Shown: positions 1 to 6,905 of the stretch, one piece after another | How positions within the stretch are numbered: position 1 is the first letter of the stretch | How the letters are laid out: every line of letters starts with the position of its first letter | Origin: Actinomycetota bacterium | Lineage (GTDB): Bacteria > Actinomycetota > Acidimicrobiia > Acidimicrobiales > Ilumatobacteraceae | Assembly (NCBI GenBank): GCA_005787025.1 | Contig: SYCH01000183.1 | Location: forward strand, 1 to 12,281 | Direction: 5' to 3' | Length of the DNA: 12,281 nt | Program-made: the position numbers and the translations under genes | The notes under the pieces: model-generated | What the model saw: the letters and a program-made list of their open reading frames with translations, nothing else | Told to the model about the DNA's origin: nothing | The model's database searches: none

Positions 1-3000
1 TTGAAGTTGCGACTGACGTCGGCGTATGCCGAGGCAAACACGCTCTGGATCTCGTTGTCGATCGCCGTGATCACCTGCATCAACTCGCGACGGGTCTTGC
101 GCACGTCCTCGAGTTGCTCCTCCAAGAACCGATGGCGTTCCTGCAACGCGTTGAACTCCTCGAGGGCCAGCGGGTTGATGGGACCCATCACTCGCAGTTC
201 GCGTTCGAGGTCACGGGCCCGAGCGGGAGCGCTGACTCCCTCGGGCAACTCGGGCAACTCGGCGACCTCGGCGACCTCCGGCTCGACGTCGAGGTCACGA
301 CGCAGGGTTTCGACGGTGGCCTCGAGGCGCATCTTGACCTCGGCCTCTTCCACCTCCGTTCGGCGCGAACGCTCACGAACCTCTTCCAGTTCGCGCTCGG
401 CCCCACTGCGCGACCGACGCATCTCGTCGAGACGAGTGGCCAGAGCGCGCACCTCGTCGCTCTGACGACGACGCATCTCGTGAAGTTCGGCCAATCGCGC
501 TTCGATGGCCACGCGGTGAGCATCCACGATGGTGGCGAGACGCTCGGACGCGCCCAGGATCCGTTCGATCTTCTCCCGACGCCCGGCGGCCTCGGCGCGC
601 GCCACCGCATCGGCTTCGAGTCGTCGCTCGGCATCGGCCAAGCGGGACTCGATGAATTGCTTTCGCTCTAGCAACCCGGCCGAACGCACCTCGAGGTCAC
701 GACGGCGTCCGACCAACAAGGCGGCCTTGGCTTCCATGGTCGCGCGAGCCTCCCCCCGGGCCTTGGCCGCCTCGGCCTCGGCCAACTCCTCGTGCTCGAG
801 GGAGGGAACCAGACGCTCGAGTTCGGCCACACGCGTGCGCAGACGAACCAGACGATCGTCGATCTCGGACAGCGTGGGTTGCAGACCCTCGGACTCGGTG
901 GCGCATTCGCGCCGCTCGCTCTGAGTACGCACGAGGGCCTCCGACGCGGCCGTGAAAGCGGCATCGTTCGAATCGAGTCGCTTTTGTACGTCCTGCTCAC
1001 GTTGTCGCGCGATCTGACTCTCGGACGTGGCCATCCGCACGGCTTCATCGCGAGCACCGAGGTCGAACTTCGACTGCTCGGCGTTACGCAACGCGTCCTC
1101 GAGCGCGGCCGCCGTGGCACCACCACCGGCGACACCGATGCGCCATCCCGTCGTGGTGAAACGATCGCCCTCGGCGGTGACGGCCACCAGCCGCCGATCG
1201 GCCATGACGGCGTCGACCGCCGTGGTCCAATCGCTCACCCGAATCGAATTGGCGAGCAAAAGATCGAGCAGTGCTTCGACGTCGGATCGCGAGGAACGAA
1301 CATGGTCTCGTACCCGTTGGGTACCCGCAGGAACCACGCTGGCCACCGCCACTCCCGTGCGCGATCCCAGCGCCAACACGGCGCCGGAGGCCGACGACGT
1401 GCGCAGATGCGACAACGCCCGACGAGCGGACTCGGTGTTCTCGACGACGACCGACAGCAACGCCTCGCCCAACGCCGCTTCGACCGAAGCCTCCCAACCG
1501 TCCTCGATGACGACCAGGTCGAGCAACGTGCCCACCACTCCGGACACGTCTTTCAGCTTCTCGGCACCGGCTCGCGCGCGTGCGCTGTCGAGGGCCAACT
1601 GCAAGGCCTCCGAACGCGCCTGCCACCGAGCCAACTCGGCCGCCACCGCGTTGCGTGACGCCACGGCCGTCTCCAATGCGGCTTCGGCGGCCAAACGCCG
1701 CGACTCGGCCTCGGTCACCTCGTTGACGAGCGGTAGCTCGATGGCTTGGGACTTCTCGCACTCGCCGCGTAGTCGGTCCACCTCGGAGACCAACCGAGCC
1801 TGGCGCTCGTCGAGACTGGCGATGCGGGCCACGAGACGGCGGTGCTCGGAGTCGGCGGCCTCGACCGAGGCCCGCAACGTGCGCAGTTCTCCGCGCACCT
1901 CGGCTGCCGCGGTGGCGGCCGACGACGACGATGCGAGGTGATCGAACAACGTGGCCGCGGCCGTGCGCTCGCCCTCGAATGCCGCTTCATCATGGGCCAG
2001 TTCCTGATTCTCCGGCTCGAGTCGACCGATGGCCGCGACCACCTCACCCAATTCGCCGCGCAGGGCCGAGGCGTCGGCCTCGAGGTTGGCGATGACACCG
2101 GAGTCCATCATCTGACCACGGTCGCGCTCGTAGGAACGACGACGTTCCACCAGGAGCATCGAGATTCCGCGGGCCCGCTCGCGCAGTTGCTCGACGCGTA
2201 CCAACTCGTCGCCCAGTCCGCTCTCGCCCCGAGCCGACAACTCGGCTTCGGCGGCCATGACGTTGGTGTCCAGTTCGGCCAACAACCGACGGAGTTCCTC
2301 TTCCTTACGTCCGGTCTCGGAGCGATCGCCGGACAAGGTCTCCAGTCGGCGCCGGAAGCCGGCGATCTCGCGACCGCTCAGAAACAAACGCAACGCGTCG
2401 AGCTCGGCCACCAGATCGCCGTGACGGCGCGCGGCGTCGGCCTGACGCTCGAGCGGTCGCAATTGACGACGAACCTCGCGCAACAGGTCCTGCACGCGCA
2501 AGAGCGATCCTTCGGTTGCTTCCAGACGGCGCTCGGACTTCTCCTTACGCTTGCGGAACTTCAGGACGCCGGCGGCCTCTTCGATGATGGACCGACGATC
2601 CTCGGGGCGCGCATTCAAAACCGCGTCGATCTGTCCCTGACTGACGATGACGTGCTGCTGGCGTCCGACACCGGCATCGGACAGGAGCTCTTGCACGTCG
2701 AGCAATCGACACGGGACCCCGTTGATGCTGTATTCGCTCTCACCGGTTCGGTAGAGGACACGGCTGACGCTGACCTCGGCCACGTCGACGGGCAACAGAC
2801 CCATGGCGTTGTCGAGCGTGAGGGTGACCTCGGCCCGACCGAGCGCCGGGCGCTTGGTGGTGCCGGCGAAGATCACGTCGTCCATCTTCTGCGATCTCAC
2901 CGCACTCGGGGCTTGTGCACCGAGAACCCAGGCGATGGCGTCGACGACGTTGGACTTTCCCGAGCCGTTCGGACCGACCACCACGGTCACCCCGGGCTCG

Positions 3001-3065
3001 AGGTGCATCACGGTGTTGTCGGCGAAGGACTTGAATCCTTTGAGGGTGAGAGACTTGAGAAACAC
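1..3065 (-). CDS. smc: Chromosome segregation ATPase SMC, N-terminal 1021 residues (C-terminus beyond window)
   Basis: SMC is the core ATPase of the bacterial condensin that organises and segregates the nucleoid with ScpA and ScpB. The frame is open from GTG at 3065 to the window edge. It begins with the typical FLKSLTLKGFKSF strand and has Walker A GPNGSGKS at residues 31-38 and the Q-loop SQGQID at 142-147. A long coiled coil rich in Glu, Arg, Ala and Leu follows. The hinge spans about 505-665 (VSGVVGTLLDLV at its start, glycine-rich GVAGGG near 645). The returning coiled coil carries the conserved MGPIN segment at 960-964. The ABC signature and Walker B lie in the missing roughly 150 C-terminal residues. 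The start is forced: an in-frame TAG lies five codons upstream and no other start codon lies between. I read the whole frame and found no frameshift. It is the last gene of the run in this window, 83 bases after mutM. Confidence 0.97.
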   Translation of the reverse strand, partial: MFLKSLTLKGFKSFADNTVMHLEPGVTVVVGPNGSGKSNVVDAIAWVLGAQAPSAVRSQKMDDVIFAGTTKRPALGRAEVTLTLDNAMGLLPVDVAEVSVSRVLYRTGESEYSINGVPCRLLDVQELLSDAGVGRQQHVIVSQGQIDAVLNARPEDRRSIIEEAAGVLKFRKRKEKSERRLEATEGSLLRVQDLLREVRRQLRPLERQADAARRHGDLVAELDALRLFLSGREIAGFRRRLETLSGDRSETGRKEEELRRLLAELDTNVMAAEAELSARGESGLGDELVRVEQLRERARGISMLLVERRRSYERDRGQMMDSGVIANLEADASALRGELGEVVAAIGRLEPENQELAHDEAAFEGERTAAATLFDHLASSSSAATAAAEVRGELRTLRASVEAADSEHRRLVARIASLDERQARLVSEVDRLRGECEKSQAIELPLVNEVTEAESRRLAAEAALETAVASRNAVAAELARWQARSEALQLALDSARARAGAEKLKDVSGVVGTLLDLVVIEDGWEASVEAALGEALLSVVVENTESARRALSHLRTSSASGAVLALGSRTGVAVASVVPAGTQRVRDHVRSSRSDVEALLDLLLANSIRVSDWTTAVDAVMADRRLVAVTAEGDRFTTTGWRIGVAGGGATAAALEDALRNAEQSKFDLGARDEAVRMATSESQIARQREQDVQKRLDSNDAAFTAASEALVRTQSERRECATESEGLQPTLSEIDDRLVRLRTRVAELERLVPSLEHEELAEAEAAKARGEARATMEAKAALLVGRRRDLEVRSAGLLERKQFIESRLADAERRLEADAVARAEAAGRREKIERILGASERLATIVDAHRVAIEARLAELHEMRRRQSDEVRALATRLDEMRRSRSGAERELEEVRERSRRTEVEEAEVKMRLEATVETLRRDLDVEPEVAEVAELPELPEGVSAPARARDLERELRVMGPINPLALEEFNALQERHRFLEEQLEDVRKTRRELMQVITAIDNEIQSVFASAYADVSRNF
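240..275. repeat. smc: Four 9-base units in two tandem pairs inside smc
   Basis: CTCGGGCAA occurs twice (240-257), followed by CTCGGCGAC twice (258-275). On the coding strand this gives VAEVAELPELPE at residues 931-942 of SMC, a proline-containing linker just before the conserved MGPIN region. The unit is three codons, so copy-number change would keep the frame. Confidence 0.85.
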
Positions 3066-3148
3066 GACGCCCCGACCCTAGTTCACGGGGGTTGGCCGGT
3101 CCCTCCTCCCCGAGCTGGTTCCGTGCCGCGTGATGTCGCCCGCGACGC

Positions 3149-3991
3149 TCAACGCTGACACACACCGCACCAACTCGAGGTGCGTCCTCCGATGGTCCCC
3201 GAGAGCACGAAACCTCGGCCACACGTGAGACAGCGTCGCCCCGAACGTCCGTAGACCAAATGGTTTTCCTGATACGAACCGGCCTCCCCCATCAGATCCA
3301 CGTACTGGGCGTCGTCGAGGGTCGACCCGCCCTTGGCGATGGCCTCGTTCAACACCTCGTGGATCGACGCGTGCAATCGTCTCGCTTGTTCGAGCGACAC
3401 GTTGCGCGCCGGGCGTCGGGGATGAATGCGCGATCGATGAAGAATCTCGTCGCCGTAAATGTTCCCGATCCCGGCCACGAGCGATTGGTCGAGCAGCGCC
3501 GCCTTCACCGCTCGCGCAGTCGTCGCCAGAGCGGCCCGCAGTTGCGCGAGATCGAGACCCTCGGCCACGGGATCGGGGCCCAGTCGGGACAATTCGGGCA
3601 CCACGTCGGACGCACGCGCGGGGTCGTACACCACTACCTCGCCGAACGTGCGCGGATCGACGAAGCGCAATTCTTCCGAGGGTCGCCCCGCCAAGGTCAG
3701 CACCACGTGCGCGTGCGGAGGTCGGGCGTTCGCGCGTGTATCGATCAACACCTGACCGCTCATGCGCAGATGGATCATCATCTCGTCCCCCGAGTCCAGG
3801 TCGACGATCAGGTACTTCCCCCGTCGCCGAGCCGCCACGGGGGTGGTGCCCGTCAGTCGTGCGATCACCTCCTCGCGACTGGTGCGCCGAACCGAACGCT
3901 CGCGCCCCACTTCGACGCCGACGATCCGACGACCGACGAATCGTTGCTCGAGCCCTCGGCGGACCGTTTCGACTTCGGGTAATTCAGGCAC
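3149..3991 (-). CDS. mutM: Formamidopyrimidine-DNA glycosylase (Fpg/MutM)
   Basis: This bifunctional DNA glycosylase/AP lyase removes 8-oxoguanine and formamidopyrimidines in base-excision repair. The product is 280 residues, normal for the family. The GTG start at 3991 is chosen because it gives MPELPEVE: after Met removal the catalytic Pro2 and Glu3 are exposed, as the mechanism requires. The beta-hairpin lysine is K59 (RRGKYL). The helix-two-turn-helix region around 140-225 contains GIGNIYGDEIL at 174-184. The C-terminal zinc finger uses C254, C257, C275 and C278, with the conserved finger Arg at R270. The spacing between the two Cys pairs is 17 residues, one more than I recall for the E. 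coli enzyme. The start overlaps the end of rnc by 8 bases, so translation is probably coupled. An in-frame extension upstream exists but lies inside rnc and would bury Pro2. Confidence 0.96.
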   Translation of the reverse strand: MPELPEVETVRRGLEQRFVGRRIVGVEVGRERSVRRTSREEVIARLTGTTPVAARRRGKYLIVDLDSGDEMMIHLRMSGQVLIDTRANARPPHAHVVLTLAGRPSEELRFVDPRTFGEVVVYDPARASDVVPELSRLGPDPVAEGLDLAQLRAALATTARAVKAALLDQSLVAGIGNIYGDEILHRSRIHPRRPARNVSLEQARRLHASIHEVLNEAIAKGGSTLDDAQYVDLMGEAGSYQENHLVYGRSGRRCLTCGRGFVLSGTIGGRTSSWCGVCQR

Positions 3992-4769
3992 GGCTGGTGT
4001 CGATACCGCGGACACCGAGGACGGCGAGCGCACTGACCGACGCGGCTTGGGCGGCGATCTTCTTCGACCGACCGTCGGCGCGCCCCATCTCTTCGCCGTT
4101 GATGATGACGACGGCGGTGAAGGTCGGCTCGTGCGCCATGCCTTGAGACGTGATTTCCACCAACGGTGGTCGACCCCATTCGCGGACACACACGCGGATC
4201 AGATGGCTGCGGGCGTCGAAGTCCTCCAAGCGCTCGAACGAACCGCCCAATCGGGCCGCCATGAGCGACTGCACGAACGGCTGGGCCTTCTGAGGTCCAC
4301 CGTCGAGGTACAACGCGCCGATGAACGCCTCCAGGGAATCAGCCAGAATCGACGTCTTCGATCGGCCTCCGGCATCGTCCTCTCCCGCCCCCAACAACAA
4401 CTGGGAACCGAGATCGATCTCGCGCGCGATCTCGGCCAGCATTTCGGCGTTCACCAGGCTCTTGCGAACGTCGGTGAGCGAACCTTCGTCACGGTCGGGA
4501 AACTCGGCATAGATCATGTCGGTCACGACCCACTGCAGGATCGCGTCACCGAGAAACTCGAGACGTTCGTTGGAGGGACGGCCACCGTTCTCGCCACACC
4601 ACGAGCGATGACTCATGGATTGCAAGCCCAATTCACGGTCGGTGAATCGGTGGGCCGCCACCTTCATCGTCCACTCATCGAAACCGAGAGTCTGACGACG
4701 ACGAACATGCCGTCGACGACGCGACGCGAGACGCGCACGGTTCTTGATCCGCGACAGCATCCCAGCCAT
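3984..4769 (-). CDS. rnc: Ribonuclease III
   Basis: RNase III cleaves double-stranded RNA, including the 16S and 23S rRNA precursors. The 261-residue product has the signature NERLEFLGDA at 67-76, with metal-binding E68, E71 and D75 and the second pair D144 and E147. All are offset by exactly 30 from E. coli E38, E41, D45, D114 and E117. A double-stranded RNA-binding domain fills about 183-252, ending in the GRSKKIAAQAA helix. The first 30 residues are very basic (RRRRHVRRR at 17-25) and exceed the E. coli length. Starts at Met1 or Met4 (4760) are both possible and neither has a good ribosome-binding site. Met35 would remove part of the first helix and is less likely. The gene follows acpP by 12 bases and overlaps mutM by 8. 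Confidence 0.95.
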   Translation of the reverse strand: MAGMLSRIKNRARLASRRRRHVRRRQTLGFDEWTMKVAAHRFTDRELGLQSMSHRSWCGENGGRPSNERLEFLGDAILQWVVTDMIYAEFPDRDEGSLTDVRKSLVNAEMLAEIAREIDLGSQLLLGAGEDDAGGRSKTSILADSLEAFIGALYLDGGPQKAQPFVQSLMAARLGGSFERLEDFDARSHLIRVCVREWGRPPLVEITSQGMAHEPTFTAVVIINGEEMGRADGRSKKIAAQAASVSALAVLGVRGIDTSRA

Positions 4770-4781
4770 GTGGGCCCCGGG

Positions 4782-5084
4782 TCAGACCGAGTGCTTTTGC
4801 ACGTGGGCCAACACGAAATCGACCGCGTCGCGCACCGTCTTGAGGTCGGCCAGATCCTCGTCCTCGATGCGGAAACCAACCGTGCGCTCACTGAGTTCTT
4901 CTTCCAAGGCGTCGACCAACTCGACCAGGGCCAAGGAGTCGGCGTTCAGGTCGTCCTTGAACGACTGACCCTCGGAGATGCCTTCCGGGTCGATCTCGAG
5001 AATGTCGACCAACTGGTCACGGACGATGGCGAAGATCGCATCGCGATCGAGTGGGCTCTTGACGACGTGGGTTTCGGCGGGCAC
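4782..5084 (-). CDS. acpP: Acyl carrier protein
   Basis: ACP carries growing acyl chains as thioesters on a 4'-phosphopantetheine arm during fatty-acid synthesis. The attachment site is the Ser of NADSL, residue 50 of the 100-residue product predicted here, in the usual DDLNADSLALVELV context at the start of helix II. The protein is acidic like the family, but about 20 residues longer than E. coli ACP, split between the N-terminus and the loop before the last helix. I chose GTG at 5084 because GGAGGA sits 4 bases upstream. A second in-frame GTG at 5108 would add eight residues (MSRSTEEE) and has a weaker AGGA upstream. The neighbours fit: plsX uses acyl-ACP, and coaD in the same run supplies the precursor of the phosphopantetheine donor. 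The stop lies 12 bases before rnc and in the same frame. Confidence 0.94.
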   Translation of the reverse strand: MPAETHVVKSPLDRDAIFAIVRDQLVDILEIDPEGISEGQSFKDDLNADSLALVELVDALEEELSERTVGFRIEDEDLADLKTVRDAVDFVLAHVQKHSV

Positions 5085-5088
5085 TTCT

Positions 5089-5094
5089 TCCTCC
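5089..5094 (-). promoter_or_regulatory. Ribosome-binding site of acpP
   Basis: GGAGGA on the minus strand ends four bases before GTG 5084. It is one of the strongest Shine-Dalgarno matches in the window, and it is the reason for preferring the shorter acpP start over GTG 5108. Confidence 0.6.
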
Positions 5095-5113
5095 GTTGAT
5101 CGGGACACCCCGA

Positions 5114-5119
5114 ATCCTA
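5114..5119 (-). promoter_or_regulatory. Possible -10 element (TAGGAT) upstream of acpP
   Basis: TAGGAT fits the actinobacterial TAnnnT -10 pattern in the short gap between plsX and acpP. A transcript starting about 6 bases downstream would carry a short leader containing the acpP Shine-Dalgarno site. No recognisable -35 element is present, and such a hexamer can occur by chance in a gap this size. An internal promoter boosting acpP would make sense because ACP is abundant, but that is inference. Confidence 0.25.
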
Positions 5120-5147
5120 ACGAGGTGCGAGGTTCGAGGTGGGGCGA

Positions 5148-5173
5148 CCGTCACGGATTGCCCGTCACGGATT
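5148..5173. repeat. 12-base direct repeat (period 14) at the plsX stop codon
   Basis: CCGTCACGGATT occurs at 5148-5159 and again at 5162-5173, separated by two bases. The second copy holds the last codons and TGA stop of plsX (minus strand AAT CCG TGA). The first copy is a duplicate of this stop region just downstream. It looks like a small tandem duplication in the gap between plsX and acpP. Confidence 0.85.
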
Positions 5174-6130
5174 TATGGCGCGGCGAATGTGGCCGACCAT
5201 GTCGCATTCCACCATGTCGGCGGCCACCTTGATGCCGTTCACCATCGCCCGTGCCGACGAGGAACCGTGCGAGATGATGCACACACCATCGACGCCGAGT
5301 AGCACCGCGCCACCTGTCGAGTCCGGGTCGACGCTGTCGTACAGCGGCAACAACGCCGGGAACAGAGCGTCGGCGTGGGGCTTGTACTCGTCCTTGGATC
5401 CGAAGGCCGCGATGAGGGCCTTGACCAAGGTCTTCATGCCCCCCTCGAGGGTCTTCAACACCACGTTGCCCGTGAACCCGTCGGTGACGACCACGTCGAC
5501 GTCGTCGGTCATGACGTCGCGACCCTCGACGTTGCCGATGAAGTTGATGCCCGACGCCTGTGAGAGAAGCTCGTAGGCGTCCTTGCGAAGGGTGTCGCCC
5601 TTGCCGGGCTCTTCACCGATGGACAACAAGCCCACCCGCGGCTCGGCCACGCCGTAGCGATGATGCGAGTAGACCGAGCCCATGACGGCGAACTGAACGA
5701 GCCATTCGGCGTGAACCTCGGCGTTGGCCCCCGCGTCGAGCAGAACGGTGGGTCGGCCACCGGGAACCGGAATGGGAGTGGCGATGGCCGGACGTTTCAC
5801 TCCCGAGATGCGACCCATCTTCAGCAAAGCCGAAGCCATGGTGGCTCCGGTGTTGCCGGCCGAGATCATGGCCGATGCCTTGCCATCGCGAACGGCTTCG
5901 GCGGCGCGAACCAGCGTGGAGTCCTTCTTACGACGAACGCCCGCCGCGGGGTCCTCGTCCATTCCGATCACTTCGGAAGCGACGATCAGCGGCAGGTCGC
6001 CGATCCCCGACAAGCTCTCCGGGCCGACGAGGACGACGGGCAAACCCGAAAGAGCGGCGTCGAGGGCTCCCGCGATGATCTCTTCGGGAGCGCGGTCGCC
6101 GCCCATGGCGTCGACGGCGATGGGGAGCAT
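5165..6130 (-). CDS. plsX: Phosphate acyltransferase PlsX
   Basis: PlsX converts acyl-ACP and phosphate into acyl-phosphate, which PlsY uses to acylate glycerol-3-phosphate. It is a peripheral membrane enzyme at the start of phospholipid synthesis. The 321-residue product shows the family motifs in order: IAVDAMGGDRAPE at 4-16, AGNTGATMASALLKMGRI at 91-108, GVKRPA at 110-115, LLDAGANAE at 130-138, LVQFAVMGSVY at 144-154, GLLSIGEE at 167-174, NFIGNVEGRD at 196-205 and VVTDGFTGNVVLKTLEGG at 214-231. The length is usual for the family. ATG 6130 is 15 bases after the rpmF stop and has no clear ribosome-binding site. An in-frame stop (that of rpmF) rules out an earlier start. The rpmF-plsX-acpP order is a widespread bacterial arrangement. 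Confidence 0.97.
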   Translation of the reverse strand: MLPIAVDAMGGDRAPEEIIAGALDAALSGLPVVLVGPESLSGIGDLPLIVASEVIGMDEDPAAGVRRKKDSTLVRAAEAVRDGKASAMISAGNTGATMASALLKMGRISGVKRPAIATPIPVPGGRPTVLLDAGANAEVHAEWLVQFAVMGSVYSHHRYGVAEPRVGLLSIGEEPGKGDTLRKDAYELLSQASGINFIGNVEGRDVMTDDVDVVVTDGFTGNVVLKTLEGGMKTLVKALIAAFGSKDEYKPHADALFPALLPLYDSVDPDSTGGAVLLGVDGVCIISHGSSSARAMVNGIKVAADMVECDMVGHIRRAINP

Positions 6131-6145
6131 GGCTGGAGCGATGGA

Positions 6146-6322
6146 TCAGACTTCGACAGCGACGCGGTTCTTGTACCAACCGCAGGCATTGCACACGGTG
6201 TGAGGCAACTTGGCCGATCCACAACGCGGGCAGAGACTGCGCGACGGGGCGCCGAGCTTCCAGGCACCAGCTCGGTGGCTCCGCGACTTCATTTTCGACT
6301 TTTTCTTCTTCGGAACAGCCAC
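6146..6322 (-). CDS. rpmF: 50S ribosomal protein L32 (bL32), zinc-binding form
   Basis: bL32 is a small protein of the large ribosomal subunit. The 58-residue product begins MAVPKKKKSKMKSRSHRA and has a zinc ribbon formed by CPRC and CNAC in the C-terminal half. All four cysteines are kept, so this is the zinc-binding (C+) type and not the zinc-free paralogue some actinobacteria make under zinc starvation. The GTG start at 6322 is supported by GAGGAG nine bases upstream and by the usual family N-terminus. Longer in-frame readings upstream run through the gap after yceD and do not look like protein. It sits directly after yceD (DUF177), a pairing found in many phyla. Confidence 0.97.
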   Translation of the reverse strand: MAVPKKKKSKMKSRSHRAGAWKLGAPSRSLCPRCGSAKLPHTVCNACGWYKNRVAVEV

Positions 6323-6331
6323 GTCGATCTT

Positions 6332-6337
6332 CTCCTC
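6332..6337 (-). promoter_or_regulatory. Ribosome-binding site of rpmF
   Basis: GAGGAG on the minus strand lies nine bases before the rpmF GTG and supports that start over longer in-frame readings. Confidence 0.6.
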
Positions 6338-6392
6338 GTAACAGCCCCGTGAGGATAGCGGTGAATGGGGCGTTCCCCACGACCCACCCCGG

Positions 6393-6905
6393 CTACTCGG
6401 GCAACTGGTCCCGGATGGCGTCCAAACCGGCCCACCGGGGGTCCGGGGCCGAGACCGAGCATCCACAGTTCACCGTGTTGCGATCCGCCCCGCACACGGG
6501 ACACAGTCCGGCGCAGTCGGGACGGCACACCGGCGCATCGGGCAGGTCCAGGAGCACCGATTCCCGCACCATCGCCGCCAGGTCGATCTGGTCGTTCTCG
6601 ATGGGAAACGCGTCCGGGTCCGTGACGGTCACCTGGTACAACTCGTGCACCTCGATGGACACGGTGCCGGCCAGGGGGGTCAGACACCGCCGGCAATCCC
6701 CGCGAAAGAAGGCCTCCACATGACCGTCGACGACGATGCCATCGGACAGGCTCTCGCAACGCACCCGCACGTCGACGTCGGAGCCGGGCACCAAACGGGA
6801 GTCGTCGATGTCGAGCGCCGAGGGGGGCACGGACAGTTCTACGTCCTTTTGCGTCCCCGGACGCCGCAGCATCTCGAGGGCATTGACGAGAAGCGGGTTT
6901 CTCAC
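6393..6905 (-). CDS. yceD: YceD family (DUF177) metal-binding protein
   Basis: In E. coli, YceD is needed for 23S rRNA accumulation, and the gene is usually next to rpmF, as here. The 170-residue product starts with the family's strand-turn VNALEMLRRPGTQKDVEL and has a mid-protein CRRCLTPL (C71, C74). A cysteine cluster follows: C127, C131, C135, C138, C147 and C149, in the pattern CxxxCxGLCPxCG...NCGC typical of DUF177. These Cys probably bind zinc. The GTG start at 6905 overlaps the stop of the sepIVA-like gene by four bases (GTGA), implying coupled translation. It also gives the full family N-terminus; the next Met, residue 12, would cut into the conserved region. The link to ribosome assembly is from family knowledge, not from a residue seen here. 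Confidence 0.93.
   Translation of the reverse strand: MRNPLLVNALEMLRRPGTQKDVELSVPPSALDIDDSRLVPGSDVDVRVRCESLSDGIVVDGHVEAFFRGDCRRCLTPLAGTVSIEVHELYQVTVTDPDAFPIENDQIDLAAMVRESVLLDLPDAPVCRPDCAGLCPVCGADRNTVNCGCSVSAPDPRWAGLDAIRDQLPE

Noticed and set aside
3066..3148. TAGGGT nine bases before the smc GTG (3075-3080) as a separate smc promoter
   Set aside because: It fits TAnnnT but not the usual distance for a leaderless start, no -35 is visible, and chance occurrence in an 83-base gap is likely. I saw nothing else definite in this gap.
1842..3158. A 438-codon open frame on the plus strand opposite smc
   Set aside because: It lies antisense to the well-supported SMC N-terminus and shows no family motif. 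Its openness follows from the GC-biased codons of smc.
3762..5099. A 445-codon open frame on the plus strand opposite mutM, rnc and acpP
   Set aside because: It crosses three clearly recognised minus-strand genes and their boundaries. Its composition (rich in Arg, His, Asp, Gly) is typical of an antisense shadow.
6366..6379. A 5-base-pair hairpin (TGGGG, loop CGTT, CCCCA) between yceD and rpmF, considered as a terminator
   Set aside because: The stem is short, no run of T follows on either strand, and the genes on both sides belong to the same conserved run.
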